This document shows positions 1 to 10,602 of a stretch of DNA of 40,296 bases, one piece after another. The DNA is taken from positions 1 through 40,296 of the forward strand of contig JANQKT010000170.1 of NCBI GenBank assembly GCA_028280965.1, in the 5' to 3' direction. Numbering within the stretch: the stretch's first letter is position 1; each line of letters begins with the position of its first letter. Made by a program: the position numbers and the translations under genes. A model generated the notes under the pieces. The model did not search any database and had not been told where the DNA came from. It saw only the letters and a program-made list of their open reading frames with translations. Source of the DNA: Phycisphaeraceae bacterium. GTDB lineage: Bacteria > Planctomycetota > Phycisphaerae > Phycisphaerales > Phycisphaeraceae.

Positions 1-98
1 CAGTCGAAGCGGCCCGGCGTCAGGTCGGCCACATGGTGAAGATCGAGGTCGAGGTCGACACGCTGGCGCAGGCGGAGGAAGCGCTTGCCGCCGGTGTC
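1..98 (+). pseudogene. nadC: NadC (quinolinate phosphoribosyltransferase) internal fragment
   Basis: Frame 3 from base 3 reads [20 protein letters not shown] followed by [12 protein letters not shown]. This matches the region of nicotinate-nucleotide pyrophosphorylase (NAD synthesis from quinolinate) in which KIEVEVDT is followed by an EAL.AGAD.I.LDNM stretch. The homology stops at about base 98, just where LDNM should follow. The frame then runs on as meaningless arginine-rich sequence while a different gene (YicC) begins in another frame. Only about 32 residues of a protein of roughly 280 are present, and the left side is cut by the window. It is either the remnant of a rearranged gene or one half of an assembly chimera. 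Confidence 0.6.
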
Positions 99-99
99 G

Positions 100-336
100 G
101 CGGACATCAGCGAGGAGATCACGCGGCTGTCCGGCCACGTCGGGCAGTTCCGCGAGATCCTCGACGCCGAGGCCGACACCCCCGCAGGCCGGACGCTCGA
201 TTTTCTGGCCCAGGAGATGCTCCGCGAGTCGAACACGATCGGCAGCAAGTGCAACGATGCGCAGATCAGCCGGTGCGTGGTCGAACTGAAAAGCGCGATC
301 GACCGGATCAAGGAGCAGGTGCAGAACGTGGAGTGA
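100..336 (+). pseudogene. YicC-family endoribonuclease, C-terminal fragment
   Basis: From about base 100, frame 1 encodes [20 protein letters not shown] and continues through [38 protein letters not shown] and EQVQNVE before TGA. This is the conserved C-terminal DUF1732 domain of the YicC/YloC family, stress-linked endoribonucleases. The usual upstream sequence (LxxEVALxADR before ADISEE) is missing: frame 1 has a stop at 37-39, and the DNA upstream encodes NadC in frame 3. About 78 of the family's roughly 290 residues are present and no proper start is visible. The gene is therefore 5'-truncated, by rearrangement or misassembly at about base 98-102. Confidence 0.75.
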
Positions 337-473
337 GTCCTATCGCGGTCTAATACCTCTGTTCATCTTGCCCCAACACTATTTTTTTGCTGCCAACCCG
401 CGTCTTTCTCGCCCGCACCTCGTTTACGGGGGTGACGGGCGGCACGCCGCTGCCCCCAGCAAGAAAGGCAAGC

Positions 474-965
474 ATGATGAACCGGCAATCCGCTATCGAT
501 TTCCCCGGCAGCAGACGGATCCACATCGCGCTCGCGGTAACCGATCTGGAACGGTCAGTGCCGTTCTACAAGACCCTCCTGGGCACGCCGCCAAGCAAGG
601 TTCGGCCGGGCTACGCCAAGTTCGAGCCCGAGGACCCGTCGGTCAACCTGACGCTCAACGAGGTGCCGAAGGACGAATCGTCGGTCAAGCCCGCCACGCA
701 CTACGGCATCCAGGTCAAGAGCGCTGAGGCGGTCGAGCAGGCTATCGCAAGGCTGTCCGGGGCGGGCCTGCCGACACGCGTTCAGGAAAACACCGCGTGC
801 TGCTACGCGGTGCAGGATAAGGTCTGGGCAACAGACCCGGATGGCAACGAGTGGGAGGTCTTTGTTGTTCTGGAAGCCGATTCGCCCCACCGTTCGGACA
901 CCGAGTCGGCGTGCTGTGTACCCGAACCGGGCTGCAGCGCCACGACAGACTCCTGCTGCGGATAA
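474..965 (+). CDS. arsI: ArsI/CadI-family heavy-metal resistance dioxygenase
   Basis: The 163-residue protein has the vicinal-oxygen-chelate (glyoxalase/dioxygenase) fold. ArsI is a non-haem Fe(II) C-As lyase that demethylates trivalent organoarsenicals; CadI is the cadmium-induced relative. Candidate metal ligands are His17 (RIHIALAV), His76 (ATHYGIQV) and Glu127 (GNEWEVF). The vicinal cysteines that bind arsenic in ArsI are present as Cys109-Cys110 in ENTACCYAVQDKVWATDPDG, the family signature. The C-terminus is cysteine-rich (ACC, GC, SCCG), as in many ArsI proteins. I chose the ATG at 474, or the adjacent one at 477, because AAGAAAGG at 461-468 is a ribosome-binding site and the homology starts just after it. 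sigZ starts 5 bp downstream, so the two form an operon. ArsI and CadI cannot be separated by sequence alone. Confidence 0.85.
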   Translation: MMNRQSAIDFPGSRRIHIALAVTDLERSVPFYKTLLGTPPSKVRPGYAKFEPEDPSVNLTLNEVPKDESSVKPATHYGIQVKSAEAVEQAIARLSGAGLPTRVQENTACCYAVQDKVWATDPDGNEWEVFVVLEADSPHRSDTESACCVPEPGCSATTDSCCG

Positions 966-970
966 ATGGG

Positions 971-1543
971 ATGCCCCCAAGCGACGCGCAACACACCGAG
1001 CACCTGTGGGAACTCCTTAGCGAGAAGCTGAGGGGTTTCCTGCTGCGCCGTGTGTCCGACCCGCAGGTTGCGGACGATCTGCTGCAGGAGACCTTCCTCC
1101 GCATCCACCAGAACATCGGTGAGCTCGACGACCGCGGGCCGATCTCGGCGTGGGTGTTCCGCGTGGCGCGCAACCTGGTTGTGGATTACTACCGATCCAA
1201 TAAAAACGAGAGAGCAAAGCCAAACGCCGGCGAGATTGCTTTACCCGAGGCGGGTGACAACCTCAACAGCCTCGTCGCCGGCTGGCTGCCAGAGATGATC
1301 GCGGCGCTGCCCGAACCGTACCGGGAAGCGGTCGCGCTCTACGAGCTTGAGGGCGTCGCTCAGCAAGCGATCGCAGGCCGGTTGGGGCTCTCGTTGTCCG
1401 GCACAAAGTCGCGCATCCAGCGCGGCCGATCCAAGCTCCGCAAGATGCTTCTGGATTGCTGCTCATTCGAGCAAGACCGCCGAGGCAACATCATCGATTA
1501 CAAGAGGAATGAGCCGCGGGATTGTTGCAAGGACGACTGCTGA
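971..1543 (+). CDS. sigZ: ECF RNA polymerase sigma factor, SigZ family
   Basis: The 190-residue protein contains sigma region 2 (HTEHLWELLSEKLRGFLLRR, ADDLLQETFLRIHQNI, AWVFRVARNLVVDYYR) and region 4 (ALPEPYREAVALYELEGVAQ, then AGRLGLSLSGTKSRIQRGR). The C-terminal tail MLLDCCSFEQDRRGNIIDYK followed by CCKDDC is the diagnostic SigZ extension, known from Bacillus subtilis SigZ. The ATG at 971 lies 5 bp after the arsI stop, and the sigma homology begins within a few residues of it. No anti-sigma gene is next to it. The five tail cysteines and the partnership with arsI suggest, by inference only, that metal or metalloid stress tunes this sigma factor directly. Confidence 0.88.
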   Translation: MPPSDAQHTEHLWELLSEKLRGFLLRRVSDPQVADDLLQETFLRIHQNIGELDDRGPISAWVFRVARNLVVDYYRSNKNERAKPNAGEIALPEAGDNLNSLVAGWLPEMIAALPEPYREAVALYELEGVAQQAIAGRLGLSLSGTKSRIQRGRSKLRKMLLDCCSFEQDRRGNIIDYKRNEPRDCCKDDC

Positions 1544-1660
1544 CTCGGCGGACGGATGAGGCATGGCGTTCGCGGCGGTGGTATTTAGGCCTATCTGTGG
1601 GGTTTGTCATTTCCGCATAAAATGTTAGTCGTGATAGCGCCGATGCTTATCGACTAACTC

Positions 1661-2860
1661 ATGCCCGAAGAACCCGCACAACCCGGCCAGCGACCGCCCG
1701 ATCGGGGAACCGATCCGCGTAGTGCGGGCGGTGGTTCCGGGGCCAATTCCGGGGGTACTGCGACCGGCCTGTCTTCCGTCTCGCTGTCGGCGATGCCGCG
1801 GATGGGCGGCGGGGGGCGGCAGACGTTCGCCGCGGACGAGCTGGCGATGGTGCTCAGCCACTACGACCTGGGCGTCATCTCCAAGATCCGCGAGTACCCG
1901 CGGGGCTCACGCCGTGCGCCCAAGCTCGTGCTCAAGTCCGAGCGCGGGCGGTTCCTCCTCAAACGCCGGGCGCAGGGCAAGAGCGACCCGTACAAGGTCG
2001 CGTTCTGCCACGGCATCCAGCTGCACCTGTCGGCGAAGCAGTTCCCGCTGCCGCACCTGATCGGGACGCGGACGGACAACAACTCGATGCTCCGGCTGGG
2101 CGACTACATCTACGAGCTGTTCGAGTACATCAAGGGCACGCCCTACGACCAGTCGCCAGAGGCGACGCACGATTCGGGCAAGGCGCTGGGCCTGCTGCAC
2201 AAGCTCTTGCGGGACTACGAGGTCAAGTACCAGCCGCCGACAGGCTCGTACCACAACGCGGCGTCGGTGTTTAATGCGTTCATCCAGATCCCGCGGACGA
2301 TGGCCCAGCGCTACCCGAACCAGTCGGCGGAGGACGCGCGGCAGACCGACGACCTGGTCCGCACGCTGCGCGGGTTCTACGACGACGCGGTGCAGCGGGT
2401 CGAGGACGCGGGCCTGAGCGACTGGCCGGGGCAGATCGTGCACAGCGACTGGCACCCGGGCAACATGCTGTTCCGTGGGACGCTGGTCGTCGCGGTGATC
2501 GACTACGACGCGGCGCGGATCAACCAGCGCGTCCTCGATGTCGCCAACGGCGCGTTGCAGTTCTCGATCCTCGGCGGCAACGAGGACCCGCTGACCTGGC
2601 CCGAGGGCATCGACATGACCCGGTTCAAGCGCTTCCTCCTGGGCTACGACAGCGTGCCGGACAACGTGCTCACCCGGGCGGAGCTGCGCACGATCCCCTG
2701 GCTGATGTGCCAGGCACTGATCGCCGAGGCGGTGATCCCCATCGCGACGACCGGGCTGTTCGGCAAGCTGGACGGCGGGGTGTTCCTGGAGATGGTCCGC
2801 CGAAAGTGCGTCTGGCTGCAGGAGCACGCGGAGCACCTGGTTGCGATTGTGGATGGGTGA
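1661..2860 (+). CDS. APH-fold phosphotransferase (aminoglycoside/homoserine kinase-like)
   Basis: The 399-residue protein is a protein-kinase-like phosphotransferase of the APH (aminoglycoside phosphotransferase/CotS/homoserine kinase II) superfamily. The nucleotide-binding lobe includes RGRFLLKRRAQGK. The catalytic loop is QIVHSDWHPGNMLFRG (Brenner motif HxDxxxxN), followed by the Mg-binding VIDYDAARI (DFG equivalent). The substrate cannot be deduced. The first 45 or so residues are low-complexity Pro/Gly/Ser, so translation could also begin at the Met codon at 1793 (MPRMGGGGRQTFAADEL). I kept the upstream ATG because the frame is open and the spacing to the previous gene is normal. The neighbouring genes give no functional hint, and an antibiotic-resistance role should not be assumed. 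Confidence 0.75.
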   Translation: MPEEPAQPGQRPPDRGTDPRSAGGGSGANSGGTATGLSSVSLSAMPRMGGGGRQTFAADELAMVLSHYDLGVISKIREYPRGSRRAPKLVLKSERGRFLLKRRAQGKSDPYKVAFCHGIQLHLSAKQFPLPHLIGTRTDNNSMLRLGDYIYELFEYIKGTPYDQSPEATHDSGKALGLLHKLLRDYEVKYQPPTGSYHNAASVFNAFIQIPRTMAQRYPNQSAEDARQTDDLVRTLRGFYDDAVQRVEDAGLSDWPGQIVHSDWHPGNMLFRGTLVVAVIDYDAARINQRVLDVANGALQFSILGGNEDPLTWPEGIDMTRFKRFLLGYDSVPDNVLTRAELRTIPWLMCQALIAEAVIPIATTGLFGKLDGGVFLEMVRRKCVWLQEHAEHLVAIVDG

Positions 2861-2933
2861 GATTGAACGCGGCGGCCATTGTGAGTGTGAGTCGATCCGC
2901 TATGGGATTTGTTGCCTGGCAGGTAAACTGTTC

Positions 2934-4067
2934 ATGATGAAACGCCTGACGACCATTCCGCTGCTGCTTGGTCTCGCCGGGCCCGGCGCGGTCGCGGAGG
3001 ATGTAAAGCAGCCCGTCGAGGTGCAGGTCGAGATCGTCGAGCCCGAAGAGCCGGAGCCCGAGGCAGGGCCCGACGAAGAGGCGGAACCCGACGAGCACCG
3101 CCGACGGCTCGAGGAGATCCAGCGGGTGCTTCAGGAACTGCGCGACCGCGAGCTCCGGCAGCCGGGCGACCGGGACGAGGTCGAAGAGCGCCTGCGCGAG
3201 CTGCTGCTCGATCGGCAGATCGAGTTCCAGATCGACGGCCTGTTTGATGAAGGGGCGGACCACCCGATCGACTGGCCCGGCCGGCCGGGTGCGGTCGTCG
3301 TGAACGGCCGGCCGATCGAGGTCCAGGCCTACACCGACCCGCTGGCGGACAAGCCGCGCGACGCGGTGCTGGCGCTCCTGGATCACGAAGACTTCGCGGT
3401 GCGCGAGTCGGCCGAGGCGCACCTGCTGGCGGACAACACGCTGGACCGCGTGGCGCTGCGGCGGCTTCTGCTGGAAGCGGAAACCGACGAGCAGCGGCAC
3501 CGGCTGGCCCGCGTCGCCGAGCACCACGTGATGCGCGAGGTGCGCGAGCGCGAGTTCGGGCAGGGGGTTGGGGAGGAGGCCGACGGGCCGGAAGAAGTTG
3601 ACCGCCTGCCCGCGCGGCGTCCGCGCGCGTCCGCCGCCGTCGGCTTCTCCTACCAGCCGCTGCTGACCGAGGACAACCCGCAGACCAACACGCCGGCGGT
3701 GACGGTGACCGCGACGATGCCCGGCTTCCCGGGGCACGTCTACCTCCGGCCCGGCGACCTGGTCGTCGCCGTGGACGGCCAGACCGCGCAGGGCATCCGC
3801 CACCGCGAGCTGATCACCAACTGGCTGGGCAACCGCATCGCCTTCCACCAGCCCGGCGACACGCTCACGCTGACGGTCGTGCGCAGCGGCGAGGCGTTCA
3901 CCGTCGAGATCGTCTGCGCCCAGAGCACCGCGCTCAACCGCATGTACTCGACCAACGGCTTCAACGCCGCCTTCCGCGAGCAGCCCTACGCCGAGCTCTG
4001 GGACCGGGCCCACGCGGGGCTGACCGAGGGGTTGTCCGAGCCCGAGGTGCTGACGCCGGGGCAGTAG
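2934..4067 (+). CDS. Secreted PDZ-domain protein of unknown function
   Basis: The 377-residue protein begins with a Sec signal peptide (MMKRLTTIPLLLGLAGPGAV, cleavage near AxA-E). A very acidic Glu/Pro/Arg-rich segment follows (to about residue 110) with predicted helical or coiled-coil character. A middle region (about 140-200; DHEDFAVRESAEAHLLADNT) resembles a HEAT-like helical repeat. A C-terminal PDZ domain lies at about 262-330 (HVYLRPGDLVVAVDGQTAQG, then GDTLTLTVVRSGEAFTVEIV). No protease domain is attached, so it is not a DegP-type enzyme; it is more likely a periplasmic binding or scaffold protein. AGGT at 2921-2924 supports the ATG at 2934. A 20-bp perfect inverted repeat starts just after the stop. 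Confidence 0.6.
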   Translation: MMKRLTTIPLLLGLAGPGAVAEDVKQPVEVQVEIVEPEEPEPEAGPDEEAEPDEHRRRLEEIQRVLQELRDRELRQPGDRDEVEERLRELLLDRQIEFQIDGLFDEGADHPIDWPGRPGAVVVNGRPIEVQAYTDPLADKPRDAVLALLDHEDFAVRESAEAHLLADNTLDRVALRRLLLEAETDEQRHRLARVAEHHVMREVREREFGQGVGEEADGPEEVDRLPARRPRASAAVGFSYQPLLTEDNPQTNTPAVTVTATMPGFPGHVYLRPGDLVVAVDGQTAQGIRHRELITNWLGNRIAFHQPGDTLTLTVVRSGEAFTVEIVCAQSTALNRMYSTNGFNAAFREQPYAELWDRAHAGLTEGLSEPEVLTPGQ

Positions 4068-4134
4068 CGCGGCAAGCCGCGGCGCTTCAGTTTGAAATCG
4101 CCGTCTTCGCGGTCAAGCGCCGCGGCTTGCCGCG
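4068..4134. terminator. 20-bp perfect inverted repeat, likely terminator or dispersed palindrome
   Basis: The left arm CGCGGCAAGCCGCGGCGCTT (4068-4087) and the right arm AAGCGCCGCGGCTTGCCGCG (4115-4134) are exact reverse complements, separated by 27 nt. The element starts right after the PDZ gene stop, so its RNA would fold into a long GC-rich stem and could end transcription or stabilise the mRNA. There is no T-tract. The long loop and perfect arms also fit a mobile palindromic repeat. Confidence 0.7.
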
Positions 4135-4139
4135 TCAGC

Positions 4140-4145
4140 TATGAT
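4140..4145 (+). promoter_or_regulatory. Candidate -10 element for gcvP
   Basis: TATGAT lies 47 nt upstream of the gcvP ATG, just after the inverted repeat. No convincing -35 element is seen. The leader is too short for a tandem glycine riboswitch, and I see no such structure in it. Confidence 0.3.
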
Positions 4146-4192
4146 TCTTTTCCCACCCACTCCACGCGCACTCAACACCGAAGCCCACGCCC

Positions 4193-7140
<2,948 letters not shown>

Positions 7141-7141
<1 letters not shown>

Positions 7142-7707
7142 TGCAAGAGCCAGTCAAGCCAAAATCGATTTCGGATATCGTCTTGGGCTTTGAACAAGTC
7201 GGAGATGAAGGTTGGGCTGAACCTATCCAGTCCATATTGGAGTCTTATGGCGTGCCAATGCCGCCACCCTCCAGCGAAAACGAAATCGATGTAATCAAAG
7301 ATTGCTGTGATGGCATAATCCCGCATAAGTACGAGTTGTTTCTACGTGCGCTGGGGCCACTCGACTTGGAATTTGTTAAATTCTTAAAACCCCCACATGT
7401 AACGACTGCAGAGAAAACTTGGTTCGGGAGTGTTGTGCCAGGGATGGAACTTGATGTACTAAAGCAACAGCTTGCGATTATCGATCTTGGAGGGACAGGC
7501 GATTTCCTAAGCCTGAATCTCCAAACCAATGACATCCACTATCTTTGCCACGACCCTATTGGAATGCCGATTGCTTTTAAGTCGTTTGAAGACCTCATCA
7601 GATGGGCCGTCGCACATGTCTACACGGGCGGATATGGCTGGCCTGACGAGTCGGTCCAAGAGCTTGTAACGCAGTACCAGTCTAGACTTACGGGCTTACG
7701 TATCTAG
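7141..7707 (+). CDS. SUKH (SMI1/KNR4)-like protein
   Basis: The 188-residue cytosolic protein has no signal peptide or membrane segment. The spacing of HKYELFLRALGPL, a middle hydrophobic segment, GDFLSLNLQTNDIHYLCHDP and FKSFEDLIRWAVAH resembles the SUKH fold, in which an acidic/aromatic GD...L.L...I.Y.DH segment precedes SFEdfl. Many bacterial SUKH proteins are immunity proteins for polymorphic toxins, but no toxin gene is adjacent. The ATG at 7141 overlaps the gcvP TGA by one base, so translational coupling is possible. Base composition and codon use are clearly more A+T-rich than gcvP, suggesting recent acquisition. The family call is tentative. Confidence 0.5.
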
Positions 7708-7754
7708 CAGATGTTTATCGACTACAACAGAACCAGATCGAGTTAGGCAGGCGG

Positions 7755-7760
7755 TATAAT
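7755..7760 (+). promoter_or_regulatory. Consensus -10 hexamer upstream of the TPR lipoprotein gene
   Basis: A perfect TATAAT sits 47 nt before the ATG at 7808 in the 100-bp gap after the SUKH-like gene. The -35 region is poor. A weak AGGGATCAGG ribosome-binding site precedes the start. Confidence 0.4.
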
Positions 7761-7807
7761 CGTCTCACGGGTTTCAAAACATCCAAAGCACGAATAGGGA
7801 TCAGGCT

Positions 7808-9460
7808 ATGTCCACACGTCTCGTCACTGCGGTCGCGCTCGTTCTTTCACTTGCCATCCTTTCAGCCTGCAACACGCTCAAGGACGGGCAGTACGCGGGC
7901 TTCGGCAACTACGAGCGGCCGATCACCACCAAGAGCAGCCTGGCCCAGGCTTACTTCGACCAGGGCATGCAGCTGCTCTACGGCTTCAACCACGACGAGG
8001 CGATCCGCTCGTTCGAGTACGCCGCCGAGCAGGACCCGGACGCGCCGATGCCGTACTGGGGCATCGCGTACGCGCACGGCATCAACATCAACGACCCGGC
8101 GATGACCGAGGAGCGTTCGGTGAAGGCCCGGGCCGCGGCCGACGAAGCTGTCAAGCGCATCGGCAACGCGAACGAGGTCGAGGCGGCACTCATCCGCGCG
8201 GTCGATGCACGGTATGCGCTGCCGATACCCGGAGACCGCAAGCCGCTGGATCGGGCGTACGCCGAGGCCATGGGCGAGGCGTACCGCGAGTTCAAGTCCG
8301 ACCCTGACGTCGGGGCTCTGTACGCCGAGTCGCTGATGAACCTCCAGCCGTGGGACTACTGGACACCTGACGGCGGGCCGAAGGGCCGGATTGATGAGAT
8401 CATCCGGGTGCTGGAGGGTGTGATCGCGTCAACGCCCGACCACCCGGGTGCGAACCACTTCTACATCCATGCCGTGGAGGCGAGCAATGACCCCGACCGC
8501 GCGGTTGCATCGGCCGAGCGGCTGGAGACGCTCGTGCCCGGGTCGGGCCACCTCGTGCACATGCCCTCGCATATCTATGTGCGTGTCGGGCGGTACAGCG
8601 ACGCGGCACAGAGCAACCGGGACGCGATCGCCGCCGACCGGGCGTACTTCAAGAAAGCGCCCGCGCCGAGGATGTACGCCGTCTACTACGCCCACAACCA
8701 GCACTTCCTCGCCTACGCCGCGATGATGTCCGGGCAGTACGAGACGGCGATCCGGGCGGCGCGTGACCTGGAGCGTGAGATGCCCGAGGAGGCGCTGCGT
8801 GCTTTTGCCCCCCTGATCGAGGGCATCATGCCGACCACGCTGCACGTGATGATCCGCTTCGGCAAGTGGGAAGAGATCCTCGACCAGCCGCAGTACCCCG
8901 AGTACCGGCTGGTGAGCCGGGCGGTCTGGTACTACGCCCGCTCGGTCGCGTGTTCCGCGCTCGGCCGGACCGAGCAGGCCCGCGCCGAGCTGGCGGGTTT
9001 CAAGCAAGCCGCGGCCGAGATACCCGGCGAGTGGTTCATGTTTAACAACAAGGTCTCGACCGTGATGCCGATCGCCGAGGCGATGATCGAGGGCGAGCTG
9101 TTGTACCGCGAGGGCAAGACCGACCAGGCGTACGCGATCCTGCGCAAAGGCATCGCCGCGGAGGACGCGCTGGTTTATGACGAGCCGCCGGGCTGGATGC
9201 TCCCGGTGCGTCACGCGCTGGGCGCGCTCTTGATGGGCGACGGCCGATACGCCGAGGCGGAAGCGGTCTACCGCGCGGACCTGAAGCAGAACCGCAACAA
9301 CGGCTGGTCGCTGCTGGGGCTTCAGCTGGCGCTCGAGGCGCAGGGCAAGAACGAGGAGGCGGACCAGCTCGCCCCCGCGGTCAAGGCCGCCTGGGCCGAG
9401 GCGGACGTCAAGCCCTCTTCATCGTGCTACTGCCAGCCTTATGCCGTGAGCAGGAAGTAG
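7808..9460 (+). CDS. TPR-repeat lipoprotein
   Basis: The 550-residue protein has a type II signal peptide, LAILSAC with lipidated Cys21. Tetratricopeptide-like helical repeats follow: AYFDQGMQLLYGFNHDEAIR with FEYAAEQDPDAPMPYWGIAY, PDHPGANHFYIHAVEASNDP, MPSHIYVRVGRYSDAAQSN and AEAVYRADLKQNRNNGWSLL with GLQLALEAQGKNEEA. The GMQLLYGFNHDEAIRSFEYA block and the repeated A(H)IYxRxGRY motifs are typical of a large family of secreted TPR proteins in planctomycetes and Bacteroidetes. It probably acts as a membrane-anchored scaffold, but no partner or reaction can be named. It appears to be a single transcription unit. Confidence 0.8.
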   Translation: MSTRLVTAVALVLSLAILSACNTLKDGQYAGFGNYERPITTKSSLAQAYFDQGMQLLYGFNHDEAIRSFEYAAEQDPDAPMPYWGIAYAHGININDPAMTEERSVKARAAADEAVKRIGNANEVEAALIRAVDARYALPIPGDRKPLDRAYAEAMGEAYREFKSDPDVGALYAESLMNLQPWDYWTPDGGPKGRIDEIIRVLEGVIASTPDHPGANHFYIHAVEASNDPDRAVASAERLETLVPGSGHLVHMPSHIYVRVGRYSDAAQSNRDAIAADRAYFKKAPAPRMYAVYYAHNQHFLAYAAMMSGQYETAIRAARDLEREMPEEALRAFAPLIEGIMPTTLHVMIRFGKWEEILDQPQYPEYRLVSRAVWYYARSVACSALGRTEQARAELAGFKQAAAEIPGEWFMFNNKVSTVMPIAEAMIEGELLYREGKTDQAYAILRKGIAAEDALVYDEPPGWMLPVRHALGALLMGDGRYAEAEAVYRADLKQNRNNGWSLLGLQLALEAQGKNEEADQLAPAVKAAWAEADVKPSSSCYCQPYAVSRK

Positions 9461-9472
9461 ACGCTCCTCGCG

Positions 9473-10534
9473 TCACTTCACCGACTCCAAATACCGCGCC
9501 AGCAAATCCCGGCACGCCGCGAGGTCGTCTTTGTGGACCATCTCGGTGACGGTATGCACGTACCGGCAGGGGCAGCTCAGCGTGATCGCCTTGCAGCCGC
9601 CGGCGGTGCGTTGGATGCCGCCGGTGTCGGTCCCGCCGCGGGCCATGATCGAGCGCTGGGCATTGATCTTGTGCTTCTTCGCGACTTTGTCGAAGGCCTC
9701 GACGGTGTCGTAGTCGCTGATGACCGAGCTGTCCATCAGGGTGAGGACCGCGCCCCCGCCCAGTCTCGACGTCGCGTCTTTTTCCGGGATCCCGGGGGTG
9801 TCGCAGGCGAGGGTGACGTCGATGCCGACCGCGATGTCGGGCTGGACGGTGTAGCTGGACGCGACGGCACCACGCAGGCCGACCTCCTCCTGCACGGTGA
9901 AGACGCAGTGGACCTCGCAGTCGTGGTGCTTGAGTTTCTTGCACGCCTCGATCGCGACCCAGCACGCGACGCGGTTGTCCATCGCCTGGCTGACGACCTG
10001 GTCGCCCAGGGTGTAGACGGGCGCGTTGATGACGACCATGTCACCGATCTTAACTTTCTTCTTGATCTCGTCCGCGGGCAGGCAGAGGTCGATCATGAAC
10101 TCGCGGACCTCGGGGATCTTCTTGCGTTCCTCGGGCGTGGCGATGTGCACGGGCTTGCCGCCGGGGTTCATGATGCCGGTGAGATCTTTCTTCGGGTCGT
10201 TGACGTCCGGGCAGATGGTGACCGCGCGGGCGAAGAGGTTGCGTGTGTCGAACCCGCCGACGGGGTTGACGAAGACAAAGCCCTTGTCGTCGATGTGCGA
10301 GACGAGGAAGCCGATCTGGTCCATGTGCGCGGCCAGCATGACTTTCTTGGGTGAGCGCTTCGCCTTGCCGGTCTTGGGCTTGGCTTTCTTGACGGCAATC
10401 ACCGAGCCGAGCGGGTCGATGGTGACCTTGTCGAAGATGCCCTTGATCTCGTTCTGGATCAGCTTCGCAACGCGGTGTTCCCGGCCCGGGACGCCGGCGG
10501 TGGTGGTCAGTTTTTCGAGCAGCTTGATATTCAT
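9473..10534 (-). CDS. M42-family metallo-aminopeptidase
   Basis: The 353-residue protein belongs to peptidase family M42 (tetrahedral aminopeptidase/deblocking aminopeptidase; some members are annotated as endoglucanase FrvX). Candidate dinuclear metal ligands and catalytic residues are His70 (AAHMDQIGF), Asp186 (AMDNRVA), Glu216-Glu217 (TVQEEVGLRGA), Asp239 (VGIDVT) and His327 (RYVHT). GGTDTGGIQ at about 300-308 is a further family signature. There is no signal peptide, so it probably acts in the cytoplasm on peptides. A -10-like TACAAT on the minus strand (10541-10546) lies only 6 nt before the ATG, with no ribosome-binding site. It is convergent with the TPR gene. Confidence 0.9.
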   Translation of the reverse strand: MNIKLLEKLTTTAGVPGREHRVAKLIQNEIKGIFDKVTIDPLGSVIAVKKAKPKTGKAKRSPKKVMLAAHMDQIGFLVSHIDDKGFVFVNPVGGFDTRNLFARAVTICPDVNDPKKDLTGIMNPGGKPVHIATPEERKKIPEVREFMIDLCLPADEIKKKVKIGDMVVINAPVYTLGDQVVSQAMDNRVACWVAIEACKKLKHHDCEVHCVFTVQEEVGLRGAVASSYTVQPDIAVGIDVTLACDTPGIPEKDATSRLGGGAVLTLMDSSVISDYDTVEAFDKVAKKHKINAQRSIMARGGTDTGGIQRTAGGCKAITLSCPCRYVHTVTEMVHKDDLAACRDLLARYLESVK

Positions 10535-10602
10535 GCCGGGATTGTAGCGGGTCCGAACGGCTTGTCTTGCCGGCGATCAAAGCAATGGCGATACTGGTGG
10601 CC

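Noticed and set aside
1661..2860. Aminoglycoside resistance gene
   Set aside because: Only the general APH-fold motifs are present; no resistance-subfamily signature or mobile context supports it.
2670..4013. A long minus-strand open frame opposite the PDZ protein gene
   Set aside because: Low-complexity antisense product; the plus strand encodes a signal peptide and a PDZ domain.
4141..4192. Glycine riboswitch before gcvP
   Set aside because: The leader from the candidate -10 is under 50 nt, too short for the aptamer, and no matching structure is seen.
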